Below the pieces are notes generated by a model. It was given only the letters and a program-made list of their open reading frames with translations, searched no databases and was not told the origin of the DNA. DNA of 64,000 nt from Proteus columbae (GTDB lineage: Bacteria; Pseudomonadota; Gammaproteobacteria; Enterobacterales; Enterobacteriaceae): NCBI RefSeq assembly GCF_009914335.1, contig NZ_CP043925.1, forward strand, positions 1,240,001-1,304,000, given 5' to 3'. Below, piece by piece: positions 31,599 to 42,921 of the stretch (position 1 is its first letter; each line of letters starts with the position of its first letter). A program made the position numbers and the translations under genes.

Positions 31599-32708
31599 AT
31601 GGCTTTTTTATCTTTAAAAAAGCAAGGGAAAGTGATCACCCTTATTTTGATTATTGTGGCAATTGCGATGTATTTTTTCTGGCCGAAAGAAAACACACCT
31701 ACCTATCAAACTCAAACAATTACACGCGGTGATCTGGCAAAAGAAGTGACCGCAACAGGTAAGCTTGATGCTGTGCGTAAAGTTGATGTAGGTGCGCAGG
31801 TTAGTGGTCAGCTACAAACTTTATATGTAAAAGAAGGGGATGTCGTTAAAAAAGGTGATTTATTGGCGATTATTGATCCTAAAAAAGCGCAAAATGACGT
31901 CATTGAATCTCAAGAAACAAACAATGAATTAAAAGCCAACCTTCAACAAGCACAGGCTGAATTGCGCTTGGCACAATTGACATATCACCGACAATTAAAG
32001 TTGATTGCTACCCATGTGATTGCACAAGAAGAGCTTGATCGCACTAAAACCGATGTTGAAGTGAAAAAAGCACGCATCATCACTTATGAAGCGCAAATTA
32101 AAAAGAACCAAGCGACCTTAGATACAGCAAAAACAAATCTGCAATATACGCGTATTACTGCACCTATGGATGGTGTTGTCACGTTTATTAAAACCCTTGA
32201 AGGTCAAACGGTGATTGCAGCGCAAGAAGCGCCGACTATTTTAACTTTAGCTGACTTAGACACAATGCTAGTAAAAGCAGAAGTATCAGAGGCAGATGTT
32301 ATCTATTTAAAACCTGATCTCAGCGCCTCTTTTACCGTTCTAGGTGCGCCAGATAAAGCCTTTAGCGGTAAGTTAAAAGATATTTTACCCACACCTGAAA
32401 AAATTAATGATGCCATTTTTTACTATGCGCGTTTCGAAGTGCCTAATGACCAACACTTATTACGTTTACAAATGACGGCACAAGTTAAAATTCTTATTGA
32501 AAATAAGAAAGATGTGCTTCTCGTCCCGCTTTCTGTATTAGGTGATGATGCTGGAATTAATGAATATTATGTTGATGTATTGGTTAATGGTCAGCCAGAA
32601 AGGCGCACAGTAAAAATAGGAATGCGTACTGATGTTTATGCAGAAGTTCTCAGCGGATTGAAAGAAAACGATGAGGTTATTCTGGGTGAAACCTCAGGAG
32701 AAGCATAA
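31599..32708 (+). CDS. macA: Macrolide efflux periplasmic adaptor MacA
   Basis: A 369-residue membrane-fusion protein linking MacB to TolC. One N-terminal TM anchor (about 11-27) is followed by the lipoyl/barrel-sandwich halves (VDVGAQVSGQLQTL and ITAPMDGVVTF) around a long coiled-coil hairpin, then beta-barrel and membrane-proximal domains (PTPEKINDAIFYYARFEVPN). I start at the ATG at 31599, which has AAGGAT upstream; the open frame reaches 22 codons further but crosses an inverted repeat (31525-31555). Stop overlaps macB start by one base. Confidence 0.93.
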   Translation: MAFLSLKKQGKVITLILIIVAIAMYFFWPKENTPTYQTQTITRGDLAKEVTATGKLDAVRKVDVGAQVSGQLQTLYVKEGDVVKKGDLLAIIDPKKAQNDVIESQETNNELKANLQQAQAELRLAQLTYHRQLKLIATHVIAQEELDRTKTDVEVKKARIITYEAQIKKNQATLDTAKTNLQYTRITAPMDGVVTFIKTLEGQTVIAAQEAPTILTLADLDTMLVKAEVSEADVIYLKPDLSASFTVLGAPDKAFSGKLKDILPTPEKINDAIFYYARFEVPNDQHLLRLQMTAQVKILIENKKDVLLVPLSVLGDDAGINEYYVDVLVNGQPERRTVKIGMRTDVYAEVLSGLKENDEVILGETSGEA

Positions 32709-34654
32709 TGCCTGCATTATTAGAGCTCAATGAGGTTAGCCGTTTATATACTAATGGTGAAGAAGAGACCGTTGTTCTCAATAAAGTCTCATTAACGATT
32801 AATGCAGGAGAAATGGTGGCGATTATTGGCGCTTCTGGCTCCGGTAAATCGACTTTAATGAATATTTTAGGCTGCTTAGATAAACCAAGTAGCGGTGAAT
32901 ATAAAGTTGCAGGTCAAAGTGTTGCGAAAATGGAAGGAGATCAGCTTGCGGCATTACGCCGTGAGCATTTTGGTTTTATCTTCCAACGCTACCATTTAAT
33001 ATCGCATTTAAGTGCAGAACAGAATGTTGAAATTCCTGCAATTTATGCAGATAAAAATGCTTCTCAAAGAAAAGAAAGGGCTCGTGAATTATTAACGCGC
33101 TTAGGATTAGGTGATCGCGTTGATTATCGCCCTAATCAACTCTCTGGCGGTCAGCAACAACGTGTAAGTATCGCTAGAGCATTAATGAATGGTGGGGAAG
33201 TCATTCTTGCCGATGAGCCGACAGGAGCATTGGATAGCCATTCTGGTAAAGAGGTGATGTCTATTCTTAAGCAATTAAATGAACAAGGGCATACGGTTAT
33301 TATCGTAACCCATGATCCTTTAATTGCGGCACAGGCTGAGCGAATTATAGAAATAAAAGATGGTAAGATTATTAATGATAATTACCATCAAATAACAGCA
33401 AATAAAGTTAAAAAAGAGACAACCGCTGTTTTAGCTTCTTCGTATTTAGGGCAAATATTTGGGCGTTTTACACAAGCACTAGATATGGCTTGGCGTGCAA
33501 TGGTTGTGAATAAAGTACGCACTTTGCTAACGATGCTCGGCATTATTATTGGTATAGCCTCTGTCGTCACTATTATTGTGATTGGTGATGCAGCTAAAAG
33601 CATGGTGCTGGCAGATATAAAAGCTATTGGCTCTAATACTATTGATATCTATCCTGGGAAAGATTTCGGCAGTGATTCGCCTGAAGATAGGCAATCATTA
33701 ACTATCCAAGATGTCTATGCACTTAAGCAACAATCCTACATACAAGCGGTGACACCACAGGTGCAATTTAGTACGCGATTACGTCGTGGAAATCAAGACT
33801 CACCTGCCACTGTTGCGGGTGTCAGTGATGATTATTTTTCTGTCTATGCCATGAAATTCGCTCAAGGACATTCATTTACACCTGATATGATCCAACGGCA
33901 AGCTCAAGTTGTAGTGATTGATCAAAATACATTACGCCGATTTTTTCCTACTAAAAAAGAGGTGATTGGTGAGCAAATTATTATCCGTAATATTCCCTCT
34001 ACGATTATAGGGGTGGTTGCTGAACAAAAATCGAATTTTGGTGATAATAAGTCATTACGAGTATGGGTACCTTACAGCACATTAAATAGCCGAATTTTAA
34101 ATCGGGCTTACCTTGATAACATCACAGTAAGGGCGAAAGAGGGCTATGATGCGAGTGTGGCAGAGCAGCAAATACTTCGCTTATTAACGATTAGACATGG
34201 TAAGAAAGATATTTTCACCTATAACATCGACAGCTTGTTGAAAGCTGCTGAAAAAACCACACAGACAATGCAACTGTTTCTGACATTAGTTGCTGTTATT
34301 TCGTTGGTGGTTGGCGGGATTGGTGTAATGAATATTATGTTGGTTTCCGTGACTGAAAGAACACGAGAAATAGGAATTAGAATGGCGGTTGGTGCCAGAG
34401 CGAGTGATGTGATGCAACAATTCCTGATCGAATCGGTTTTAGTTTGTTTAGTGGGTGGATTATTAGGCATTGGTCTTTCATTTGGCATCGCAATGGTTGC
34501 CAGTGTGATGTTGCCTGATTGGCATTTTGTTTTCCAACCTATTGCCTTAGTCAGTGCGTTTATCTGTTCAACTGCTATTGGAATTATTTTCGGATTTTTA
34601 CCTGCAAGAAGTGCGGCAAAAATGAATCCAATAGATGCTCTCGCGAGAGAATAA
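32708..34654 (+). CDS. macB: Macrolide ABC exporter ATP-binding/permease MacB
   Basis: A 648-residue fused ABC exporter of the mechanotransmission type. The N-terminal ATPase (about 1-225) has [24 protein letters not shown] and VILADEPTGALDS. TM1 follows near 275, then a large periplasmic domain, and TM2-4 near the C-terminus with GGIGVMNIMLVSVTERTREIGIRMA in pieces typical of FtsX-like permeases. It works with MacA and TolC to export macrolides and haem- or toxin-like substrates. Confidence 0.95.
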   Translation: MPALLELNEVSRLYTNGEEETVVLNKVSLTINAGEMVAIIGASGSGKSTLMNILGCLDKPSSGEYKVAGQSVAKMEGDQLAALRREHFGFIFQRYHLISHLSAEQNVEIPAIYADKNASQRKERARELLTRLGLGDRVDYRPNQLSGGQQQRVSIARALMNGGEVILADEPTGALDSHSGKEVMSILKQLNEQGHTVIIVTHDPLIAAQAERIIEIKDGKIINDNYHQITANKVKKETTAVLASSYLGQIFGRFTQALDMAWRAMVVNKVRTLLTMLGIIIGIASVVTIIVIGDAAKSMVLADIKAIGSNTIDIYPGKDFGSDSPEDRQSLTIQDVYALKQQSYIQAVTPQVQFSTRLRRGNQDSPATVAGVSDDYFSVYAMKFAQGHSFTPDMIQRQAQVVVIDQNTLRRFFPTKKEVIGEQIIIRNIPSTIIGVVAEQKSNFGDNKSLRVWVPYSTLNSRILNRAYLDNITVRAKEGYDASVAEQQILRLLTIRHGKKDIFTYNIDSLLKAAEKTTQTMQLFLTLVAVISLVVGGIGVMNIMLVSVTERTREIGIRMAVGARASDVMQQFLIESVLVCLVGGLLGIGLSFGIAMVASVMLPDWHFVFQPIALVSAFICSTAIGIIFGFLPARSAAKMNPIDALARE

Positions 34655-34669
34655 CGCAAGCCATAAGAT

Positions 34670-34697
34670 AAAAGCCCTTAATATAAAGGGCTTTTAT
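34670..34697 (+). terminator. Terminator of macAB
   Basis: AAAAGCCCTT (34670-34679) pairs with AAGGGCTTTT (34686-34695) over a 6-nt loop, with a short T-rich tail. It separates macB from the convergent cspD. Confidence 0.8.
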
Positions 34698-34791
34698 TTG
34701 AATGAATTAGGCATTCTTTTAAATTAAAAGTATCGAACTGCATTGTGTAAAAGGTATTTTTATTAGGTTTATCTATACTGTCAATTATCCT

Positions 34792-35001
34792 CTATTCAAT
34801 AATAGGAATGATAAGGTCAGCATGATCACCTTTAGGTCCTTTTATCGTGCTATAATTAACTTTCTGTCCCGCTTTAAGTGTGCGGTAGCCTTCCATTCTA
34901 ATTGTTGAATAGTGGGCAAAAATATCTTCTCCACCATTTGCTGGGGTAATAAAACCAAAACCCTTAGCATTATTGAACCACTTTACTGTACCTGTCTCCA
35001 T
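34792..35001 (-). CDS. cspD: Cold-shock-like protein CspD
   Basis: A 69-residue cold-shock-domain protein. RNP1 is KGFGFITP and RNP2 region is DIFAHYS. The opening METGTVKWFNNAKGFGF and position divergent from clpS identify CspD, which in E. coli inhibits DNA replication in stationary phase and binds ssDNA/RNA. The C-terminus is about five residues shorter than in E. coli. Confidence 0.95.
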   Translation of the reverse strand: METGTVKWFNNAKGFGFITPANGGEDIFAHYSTIRMEGYRTLKAGQKVNYSTIKGPKGDHADLIIPIIE

Positions 35002-35289
35002 ACTTAGCTTCTCTCATATACTTGTATTTATTTGTTTAACATCACTTTCAGTATATTTACTGAGCTGTTCATAAAACATACTCTATTTTATTGTTTAAGT
35101 CGTCAAGAGGTGAAGGGGATAGAAAGTGTTTCAATGAGGCGAAATTTTGATGTAGCTAACGCTTTGTTATTTTTTGGATGTAAAAAGAGGGAATAAAAAA
35201 GCGTTGATAGGCAGACTTTCCTGTGAGATGGTAAACTAAATGTCATAATTGAAAGTGACGTTTAACAAAACTATGAGTAATGCAAAACA

Positions 35290-35604
35290 ATGGGTCAGTT
35301 TGATTTTTTAACAGAAACCACGTTAAGGGATGATGTTCATCAGCTAAATGAGCCACCAGCAATGTATAAGGTGATCTTGAATAATGATGATTACACCCCC
35401 ATGGATTTTGTTGTAGAAGTGCTTACGATGTATTTTTTCCTTAGCGAGGAAAAAGCAACGCAAATTATGTTGGACGTTCATCATAAAGGAAAAGGAGTTT
35501 GTGGGGTTTATAGTGCGGATATTGCCGAAACAAAAGTGGCTCAAGTTAATCTGTATGCGAGAGAAAACGAATACCCACTTTTGTGTACTCTTGAACAGGC
35601 ATAA
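35290..35604 (+). CDS. clpS: ClpAP adaptor protein ClpS
   Basis: A 104-residue adaptor that hands N-end-rule substrates to ClpA. The core has [24 protein letters not shown] in segments typical of ClpS, including the N-degron pocket NDDYTPM and [11 protein letters not shown], and ends [15 protein letters not shown]. No good ribosome-binding site precedes the ATG at 35290. An overlapping out-of-frame ATG sits 16 bases upstream. The gene starts the clpS-clpA operon. Confidence 0.95.
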   Translation: MGQFDFLTETTLRDDVHQLNEPPAMYKVILNNDDYTPMDFVVEVLTMYFFLSEEKATQIMLDVHHKGKGVCGVYSADIAETKVAQVNLYARENEYPLLCTLEQA

Positions 35605-35634
35605 TCCGGTTAGTCTTTTAAGGAGGAGGTGCTT

Positions 35635-37926
35635 ATGCTTAATCACGAATTAGAGCTGAGTCTTAATGTTGCATTCGCGAAAGCCCGTGATAACAGACAC
35701 GAATTTATGACTGTAGAGCACCTGTTGTTGGCGCTATTAAGTAATAAATCGGCACGCGAAGCATTGGAAGCTTGTAAAGTCGATCTAGCAGTCTTACGCG
35801 AAGAACTTGAAGTCTTTATTCGTAAAACAACCCCAATTCTGCCTGAAAATGTGGACAGAGAAACACAGCCAACGCTGAGTTTTCAGCGTGTATTACAGCG
35901 CGCTGTTTTTCATGTTCAATCATCAGGCAAAAATGAAGTCTCTGGCGCTAATGTGCTGGTGGCTATTTTTAGTGAACAAGAGTCTCACGCAGCTTACTTA
36001 TTACGTAAACACGACGTTAGTCGCCTTGATGTCGTTAACTTTATTTCTCATGGCATTTCAAAAGAAGATCAACAAAACGAAGATCTTTCTGACATGAATG
36101 ATATGAACGCACAATCTCAACAAGAGATGCCTCAAGGTGACGATCATATGGATAATTTTACCACTAACCTTAATCAGTTAGCGCGCCAAGGTAAAATTGA
36201 TCCCCTAATTGGGCGCCAAGCTGAATTAGAAAGAACAATCCAAGTGTTATGCCGCCGTCGCAAGAATAACCCATTATTAGTGGGCGAATCGGGTGTCGGT
36301 AAAACAGCTATCGCAGAAGGGCTTGCATGGCGTATTGAGCAAGATGATGTGCCTGATGTGATGAAAGGTTACACGATTTACTCACTCGATATTGGTTCGC
36401 TATTAGCGGGAACAAAATATCGTGGCGATTTCGAAAAACGGTTTAAAGCATTACTGAAAACCCTAGAAAAAGATGAAAAAAGCATCTTATTCATTGATGA
36501 GATCCACACCATTATTGGTGCAGGAGCAGCATCGGGGGGACAAGTTGATGCTGCAAATTTAATTAAGCCTTTACTGTCAGGTGGTCGAATTCGCGTTATA
36601 GGCTCTACGACTTATCAAGAATTTAGCAATATCTTTGAAAAAGACAGAGCACTTGCGCGTCGTTTCCAAAAAATTGATGTGACTGAGCCATCTCCAGATG
36701 AGACGGTTTTGATCATCAAAGGATTGCGCCAAAAATACGAAGCGCACCATGATGTACGTTATACCAATAAAGCGATTCAGGCCGCGGTGGACTTATCAGT
36801 TAAATACATCACCGATAGACATCTACCTGATAAAGCTATTGATGTCATCGACGAAGCAGGTGCAAAAACACGTTTAGTTGCACCAAGCAAACGTAAGAAA
36901 ACCATTAATGTCTCTGATATTGAGTCGGTCGTGGCTAAAATTGCACGAATTCCTGAAAAAACAGTTTCTAGCAGTGATAAATCAATGCTGAAAAATCTCG
37001 ATAACCAATTAAAAATGTTGGTATTCGGTCAGGATCAAGCAATCCATGCCTTATCTGAATCGATTAAGATGAGCCGTGCAGGATTAAGCCAAGATAATAA
37101 ACCCGTGGGGTCGTTCTTATTTGCTGGCCCTACGGGGGTAGGTAAAACGGAAGTCACTGTACAGTTAGCAAAAGCATTAAATGTAAAACTGTTACGTTTT
37201 GATATGTCGGAATATATGGAAAGACATACGGTCAGTCGTTTAATTGGTGCTCCTCCTGGTTATGTTGGTTTTGATCAAGGTGGATTATTAACAGACGCTG
37301 TCATTAAAAACCCATATTCTGTTGTGTTACTTGATGAAATTGAGAAAGCACACCCTGATGTATTCAATATCCTGTTACAGGTAATGGATAACGGTACATT
37401 AACTGATAACAATGGACGTAAAGCAGATTTTCGTAATGTTATTTTAGTGATGACAACCAATGCGGGTGTACGTGAAACTCAACGTAAATCGATTGGGTTT
37501 ACAGAGCAAGATAACAGTACTGATGCGATGGTTGAAATCAAAAAAGCCTTCTCACCAGAGTTCCGTAACCGTTTAGATAGTATTATTTGGTTTAATGCCT
37601 TATCACCAGAAATTATATCTATGGTGGTGGATAAATTTATTGTCGAACTGCAAGTGCAGTTAGATGATAAAGGGGTATCGCTAGAAGTTAGCCAAGAAGC
37701 ACGTCAATGGTTATGTGATAAAGGTTATGACAGAGCGATGGGCGCAAGGCCAATGGCGCGTGTTATTCAAGAAAACTTGAAAAAACCATTAGCTAACGAG
37801 ATTTTATTTGGTTCTCTTGTTAATGGTGGTTCAGTTTCTGTAACACTAGATAAGCTGGCAGGCAAATTGAATTATGAGTTTGTTAGCCAAGAAAAACTAG
37901 CCAAGAATGAAGATACCGTTATCTAA
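35635..37926 (+). CDS. clpA: ATP-dependent Clp protease ATP-binding subunit ClpA
   Basis: A 763-residue AAA+ unfoldase for ClpP. The N domain (about 1-145) is followed by an acidic/Gln/Met linker, then D1 with Walker A GESGVGKT (217-224) and D2 with GPTGVGKT (498-505). A ClpP-docking IGF-type loop appears as KSIGFTEQ. The start is the ATG at 35635, directed by an unusually strong AGGAGGAGGT at 35621-35630; the GTG at 35629 lies within that site. Operon with clpS, 30 bases upstream. Confidence 0.97.
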   Translation: MLNHELELSLNVAFAKARDNRHEFMTVEHLLLALLSNKSAREALEACKVDLAVLREELEVFIRKTTPILPENVDRETQPTLSFQRVLQRAVFHVQSSGKNEVSGANVLVAIFSEQESHAAYLLRKHDVSRLDVVNFISHGISKEDQQNEDLSDMNDMNAQSQQEMPQGDDHMDNFTTNLNQLARQGKIDPLIGRQAELERTIQVLCRRRKNNPLLVGESGVGKTAIAEGLAWRIEQDDVPDVMKGYTIYSLDIGSLLAGTKYRGDFEKRFKALLKTLEKDEKSILFIDEIHTIIGAGAASGGQVDAANLIKPLLSGGRIRVIGSTTYQEFSNIFEKDRALARRFQKIDVTEPSPDETVLIIKGLRQKYEAHHDVRYTNKAIQAAVDLSVKYITDRHLPDKAIDVIDEAGAKTRLVAPSKRKKTINVSDIESVVAKIARIPEKTVSSSDKSMLKNLDNQLKMLVFGQDQAIHALSESIKMSRAGLSQDNKPVGSFLFAGPTGVGKTEVTVQLAKALNVKLLRFDMSEYMERHTVSRLIGAPPGYVGFDQGGLLTDAVIKNPYSVVLLDEIEKAHPDVFNILLQVMDNGTLTDNNGRKADFRNVILVMTTNAGVRETQRKSIGFTEQDNSTDAMVEIKKAFSPEFRNRLDSIIWFNALSPEIISMVVDKFIVELQVQLDDKGVSLEVSQEARQWLCDKGYDRAMGARPMARVIQENLKKPLANEILFGSLVNGGSVSVTLDKLAGKLNYEFVSQEKLAKNEDTVI

Positions 37927-37961
37927 GGATAGCGGTTAATCTCACTAAGCTATAAAAGCAT

Positions 37962-38008
37962 ACACCACAGGTGAGCATCAATAAATGCCTTGCCTGTGGT
38001 GTTTTTTT
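37962..38008 (+). terminator. Terminator of clpA
   Basis: ACACCACAGG (37962-37971) pairs with CCTGTGGTGT (37993-38002), with an inner GCAT/ATGC stem, followed by seven T. It occupies the place where E. coli has tRNA gene serW; no tRNA is seen here. Confidence 0.88.
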
Positions 38009-38048
38009 CACCCGTTATATGACCATAGCGGGAGAGAACAGATTGGGA

Positions 38049-38267
<219 letters not shown>

Positions 38268-38606
38268 CTAATCCTCTAAGTTTTAATAACCATATTTTTT
38301 AAACGGCAAGATAATGCCGAAAATATTGTCCTATGTAAAGGAATGTTATTGGATAGCAATGGTGTTCACCTTGCTATTGCACTTAACATCCTTACCGCAA
38401 CTTGCGTTTTACTTTGCTAAAGTAAAAGTAATAACAGAAGTCGTAATTCTTTATTTTGTGGTATTTGTAGCAATAAAATAACAGCACCCAAACCACATAA
38501 TGGGTGTGTAAGATAAAATTTTTGTATAAACCTTTTTGCATAAATAACAGAATGGCATTCTCGATTCTGTCTTAAATAAGAAGGGCTTTACAAAAACAAG
38601 CAGTGA
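38268..38606. other. Intergenic region infA/aat
   Basis: A 339-base gap upstream of infA. Two hairpins are visible: TAGCAA-GGTG/CACC-TTGCTA (38354-38376) and TTTTACTTT/AAAGTAAAA (38407-38427). Neither is a clear terminator. No tRNA, small ORF or confident promoter was found; the infA promoter should lie here. Confidence 0.5.
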
Positions 38607-39299
38607 TTATAATTCCAACGATTGCTGATACCAACACTTTTTATCAATAATCACTTTTTTCCAACGAGATAACGCAACTAAATAATGTTCACGAGAGATC
38701 TCAGTGGCACCTAACGAGGCAGTATGAGAGTTTAGCACCTGACAATCAAATAGTTGACCCCCATAACGAAGAAAATGGTTATAAAAAGCAATAAAGGCAC
38801 ATTTAGATGCGTTATCTCTACGGCTAAACATAGATTCGCCACAAAAAACGGCACCCATGTTTACACCATATAATCCTCCAACGAGTTCATCACCTTCCCA
38901 AACCTCAACAGAGTGAGCCTCACCTAGTTGATGAAGCCCTTCATAGCCTGTTTTTATATCAGGGCCTATCCACGTACCTTCTTCACGTACAGAACAAGCC
39001 TCAATAACTGAAGCAAAGGCATGATTTAACGTGATTTTATAAGGCTGGTGCCGAATAAATTTACGTAAACTGCGCCCAATATGCAAATCACCAGCCGGTA
39101 AAACGGCCCTTGGATCAGGTGACCACCAAAGTGGTTCTTCATAAGGAAAGTACCAAGGGAAAATACCTGATTGATACGCAACACGTAATCGTGAAAGGGA
39201 GATTTCTCCCCCTATCGCTAATAAACCATTAGGCTCTTTTAAAGCTAAGTGAGGCTCTGGAAAATCTAAATCATTATCATCCAATTGAAACAACGGCAT
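38607..39299 (-). CDS. aat: Leucyl/phenylalanyl-tRNA--protein transferase
   Basis: A 230-residue GNAT-fold enzyme that adds Leu or Phe from tRNA to N-terminal Lys/Arg of proteins, creating degrons read by ClpS. Motifs: [63 protein letters not shown] and LFDCQV. Its start lies one base after the cydC stop, so it is the third gene of a cydD-cydC-aat unit, as in E. coli. Confidence 0.96.
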   Translation of the reverse strand: MPLFQLDDNDLDFPEPHLALKEPNGLLAIGGEISLSRLRVAYQSGIFPWYFPYEEPLWWSPDPRAVLPAGDLHIGRSLRKFIRHQPYKITLNHAFASVIEACSVREEGTWIGPDIKTGYEGLHQLGEAHSVEVWEGDELVGGLYGVNMGAVFCGESMFSRRDNASKCAFIAFYNHFLRYGGQLFDCQVLNSHTASLGATEISREHYLVALSRWKKVIIDKKCWYQQSLEL

Positions 39300-39300
39300 A

Positions 39301-41052
39301 TTATGCCTCGTGCGTTGGTGTTAATAGAGCCTGTCTTTGATGAAATTTAGCATAATGCCCTTGTTGTTGTAACAACGAAGCATGAGTGCCTGTTTCAACG
39401 ATTTTTCCGCCATCCATAACGCAGATTTTATCCATTTTATCTAAACCGTGAAGTCTGTGTGTGATCATTAATACAGCTTTACCTTGGCAATGCTGATGCA
39501 AGAGCGCAAGGATCTGTTGTTCTGTATCGGCATCAAGGCCTTCTGTTGGCTCATCAAGCAATACAAGAGGTGCATTATGGAGTAGGGCTCTTGCAAGTCC
39601 TAAACGTCGCTGTTCGCCACCAGAGAGCTGTCTACCACCATCACCCATCCATGCATTTAAGCCTTCATCATTTTCAAGTAACTGCCCAAGACCAACTTGC
39701 TGAAGAACATGTTTAAGTTCTTCATCTGTTGCCTGTTCTTTGGCCATCAATAGATTTTCTCTTAATGTGTGGCTAAAGACATGAACGCGTTGAGGGACAA
39801 CGGACATCATTGAACGTAATGTCGCTTCATCATAATCAGCAATAGGCAAATTATTTAAACTGATAGTACCGTGAGTCGGATCAAAAGCCCGATTGATCAA
39901 CTGCAACAGAGTCGATTTACCACACCCTGTTTTTCCTAGTAATGCAATGTGTTGTCCTGCTTCAATCGTTAAATCAACGTGATTGATGACTTGCATTGGT
40001 TGGGCTGGATAAGTAAAGCAAATATCGCGCATTGTAAGTGTGGCACGATTGTTTGTTTCTCCTCCTTTTTCAGGAAAAGTGACATCCGGTTTTTGCTCAA
40101 TTAAATGAGAAATACGAGTTGCTGATGTCATTACTTGACCTAAATGCTGGAAAGCAACAGTAACAGGCGCTAAAGACTCAAATGCTGCCAATGCACAGAA
40201 CGTAAATAAGGCAATTAACGCTTCTGGCATAAAACTATTGTCGATACCATCAGCCGCAAGCCATAAAATTAATGTTGCTGTTAGACCTGATGCGAGGATC
40301 ATCAATGATTGCGATAAACCAGTTAAGTTTGCTTGTTGTGCTTGTCTACGCAGCCATTTAGCTTCAAGTTGCGCCAGATTTTGTCTAAAACGAGGTAATG
40401 CGCCAAAAACAGTTAGTTCGGCTTGTCCTTGCAACATGCTGGTTAATACTGTGCGGTATTGACCTCGTAAATCGGTGAGATCACGACCAATAGGTTTACC
40501 CGCGTAGTAGAATACGAAAGGCAAAACAATCAGCAAGGTAAGCATAATGCCACCTAGCGTATTGGCTAAACGTGCATCGATTAAACCAAGGCCAAACATA
40601 ATTGTCATAATGACAACAAAAGCGGCAATGATAGGGGAAATAACGCGAATATAAAGATGATCGAGCGTTTCAACATCAGCAACTAAGCGGTTTAGTAACT
40701 CACCTTGACGAAAACGTGCAATTCCACCTGGTGAAAGAGGGAGGATCTTTTTAAAGGTGAATACACGTAGGTGCGATAATACGCGAAACGTTGCGTCATG
40801 GCTGACAAGCCTTTCAAAATAACGACCCGCAGTACGAAAAATTGCAGCACCTCGAACACCCGCAGCGGGTAGCATATAATTAAAACTATAAATACCCGCA
40901 AAACCCGCAAGAGACGTACCTGCTAAAAACCAGCCCGATAGTGTTAAAAGACCAATACTCGCCAGTAAAGTCAGAATTGCAAGAATAATCCCCAGCAATA
41001 ACATAAACCAGTGACGGCGATAGAGCGCAAGAAAAGGAAGCAATACTCTCAT
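39301..41052 (-). CDS. cydC: Glutathione/L-cysteine ABC exporter subunit CydC
   Basis: A 583-residue fused TM-ATPase half-transporter. Six hydrophobic segments in about 1-300 are followed by the ATPase with Walker [10 protein letters not shown], signature [15 protein letters not shown] and Walker [13 protein letters not shown]. With CydD it exports cysteine and glutathione to the periplasm, which is needed for cytochrome bd assembly. Two bases separate it from cydD. Confidence 0.96.
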   Translation of the reverse strand: MRVLLPFLALYRRHWFMLLLGIILAILTLLASIGLLTLSGWFLAGTSLAGFAGIYSFNYMLPAAGVRGAAIFRTAGRYFERLVSHDATFRVLSHLRVFTFKKILPLSPGGIARFRQGELLNRLVADVETLDHLYIRVISPIIAAFVVIMTIMFGLGLIDARLANTLGGIMLTLLIVLPFVFYYAGKPIGRDLTDLRGQYRTVLTSMLQGQAELTVFGALPRFRQNLAQLEAKWLRRQAQQANLTGLSQSLMILASGLTATLILWLAADGIDNSFMPEALIALFTFCALAAFESLAPVTVAFQHLGQVMTSATRISHLIEQKPDVTFPEKGGETNNRATLTMRDICFTYPAQPMQVINHVDLTIEAGQHIALLGKTGCGKSTLLQLINRAFDPTHGTISLNNLPIADYDEATLRSMMSVVPQRVHVFSHTLRENLLMAKEQATDEELKHVLQQVGLGQLLENDEGLNAWMGDGGRQLSGGEQRRLGLARALLHNAPLVLLDEPTEGLDADTEQQILALLHQHCQGKAVLMITHRLHGLDKMDKICVMDGGKIVETGTHASLLQQQGHYAKFHQRQALLTPTHEA

Positions 41053-41054
41053 GA

Positions 41055-42824
41055 TTAAAGTTCCTCTTTACGATGAGCAAGAAGGCGAGCAAAAGTGCCG
41101 TTCTGTTGGCTTAATGATGCATAAGTGCCAGTTTCAATAATCTGACCTTTTTCCATCACCCAAATTTGGTCGTAACCCAATGTTTCTTCAAGTAGATGGG
41201 TAATAAGCAAGGTTGTTTGATTTAATGAAGCGTTATTAAGCGCATGCATGACACGTTGTTCACTATGAGAATCAAGGCTTGCTGCTGGTTCATCTAATAA
41301 CAAAAATTGACAAGGCGACAATAAAGCACGAGCAACAGCAATACGTTGAGCCTGACCAACAGAAAGGCGTGCAGCACTATCACCAATAATCGTATTTAAG
41401 CCGTCAGGTAACTCATTAATAAAATCGCTGACATACGCTTTTTCAATGGCAAGATTGATTTGTTCATTGCTGGCATTAGGATTACTTAAGCGAATATTAT
41501 CTAGCAAGGTTTGTTCTGGTAAATTAGGATTTTGACCAACCCAGCTTAAACATTGACGCCATGCTTCAGGCGAGAGTTGCGTCAATTCAACGCCATTAAC
41601 TTTTAATGAGCCACGATAAGGTAAAAAGCCGAGTAGCGCATTTAATAGCGAGCTTTTGCCTGCACCACTTAGACCCACAATCGCAATTCGTTGATTAGGG
41701 TTAATGATAAAGTTTAATGGACCTGCGAGTTTGACACCTTGATGAGATAGAATTTCTAGTTCATGAGCTGTAATCTCAATACTTTCTGTTGTATTGATGC
41801 GCTCATTACCTGTGAATTGTGGTTTTTCACCATCAGCTTCTAAAAATTCAACCAGAGATTCTGCGGCGCCAATGGCTTGAGCTTTGGCATGATAGTAAGT
41901 TCCTAAATCACGCAAAGGTTGAAAAAATTCAGGGGCTAAGATCAGCGCTAAAAAGCCTGAGAATAGTGTGACACCTAAGCCATAACTACCGAAATTAAGT
42001 TCACCTAAGTAAGAAAAACCAAAGTAAACAGCCACAACAGCGATAGAAACAGCGGTAAAGAATTCCAATACGCCTGACGAAAGGAATGCCATTCTTAGCA
42101 CTTCCATTGTACGTTTGCGGAAATCTTCTGTTGCTTCTGTGATTTGTTTAACTTCTGCATTACCACGGTTAAATAACCGTAATGTATCTAGCCCTCTTAA
42201 TCTATCAAGGAAGTTACCACTTAAACGACCTAATGCGAGGAAGTTTCTGCGGTTAGCATCTGCTGCACCTAATCCAACTAATGCCATAAATAGCGGGATC
42301 AGTGGGGCGGTGAAAAATAGAATCAAGGCAGCAGCCCAGTTAACAGGGAATATGGTGATAAGGATAAGGATAGGCACAATAGTAGAAAGATACATTTGCG
42401 GAATATAACGCGCATAGTAATCTTGCATATCTTCTATTTGCTCTAGAATAATTGTTGCCCAACTCCCTGCGGGTTTGCCTTTAACCCAAACAGGACCTAG
42501 CTCTTCAAGTTTATCAAGCACAATTTTACGAATTTGTTGCCTGACCGCCATACCACATCGATAACCTACACGCTCTCTTATTGCCATCACTACAGCGCGT
42601 AAGATAAAAATACCAATAAGGGTGAGAAAGGTAGGTATATGCATATCACGACTCAGACTGTCCATGATAAATGCTTGAAGTAAAACAGCTAATAACCATG
42701 CTTGTGCAATAATTAATAAACCGCTTACAACACCTAGGATCATTGATAGCCGTAGCCATCGGCGGGCTGGAGCACTTTGCTGTTTCAGCCATCGAACCAA
42801 TTCACTTTGTTTAGTTTTATCCAT
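41055..42824 (-). CDS. cydD: Glutathione/L-cysteine ABC exporter subunit CydD
   Basis: A 589-residue partner of CydC, equal to E. coli CydD in length when started at the ATG at 42824 (MDKTKQSELVRWLKQQSAPA). The open frame extends 25 codons upstream without homology. Six TM segments precede the ATPase with Walker A GLSGAGKSS, signature LSVGQAQRIAVARAL and Walker B LLLDEPAASLD. The LSVGQ variant of the signature is normal for CydD. No strong ribosome-binding site is visible. Confidence 0.95.
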   Translation of the reverse strand: MDKTKQSELVRWLKQQSAPARRWLRLSMILGVVSGLLIIAQAWLLAVLLQAFIMDSLSRDMHIPTFLTLIGIFILRAVVMAIRERVGYRCGMAVRQQIRKIVLDKLEELGPVWVKGKPAGSWATIILEQIEDMQDYYARYIPQMYLSTIVPILILITIFPVNWAAALILFFTAPLIPLFMALVGLGAADANRRNFLALGRLSGNFLDRLRGLDTLRLFNRGNAEVKQITEATEDFRKRTMEVLRMAFLSSGVLEFFTAVSIAVVAVYFGFSYLGELNFGSYGLGVTLFSGFLALILAPEFFQPLRDLGTYYHAKAQAIGAAESLVEFLEADGEKPQFTGNERINTTESIEITAHELEILSHQGVKLAGPLNFIINPNQRIAIVGLSGAGKSSLLNALLGFLPYRGSLKVNGVELTQLSPEAWRQCLSWVGQNPNLPEQTLLDNIRLSNPNASNEQINLAIEKAYVSDFINELPDGLNTIIGDSAARLSVGQAQRIAVARALLSPCQFLLLDEPAASLDSHSEQRVMHALNNASLNQTTLLITHLLEETLGYDQIWVMEKGQIIETGTYASLSQQNGTFARLLAHRKEEL

Positions 42825-42921
42825 AAGAAAAGATTCAAATTTGCAGGTGAGATACACAGTATCAAAAGGCCAAGGGTAAGTAGTTATACGCTTTGGCAAC
42901 CAGGTTAGTATGTTACATGGT

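Noticed and set aside
37927..38048. tRNA-Ser gene (serW) expected between clpA and infA from E. coli order
   Set aside because: Only about 120 bases are present; they hold the clpA terminator and no T-arm or acceptor pairing.
42825..42899. N-terminal extension of cydD to 42899
   Set aside because: The 25 extra residues have no homology and the length from 42824 equals the usual CydD length.
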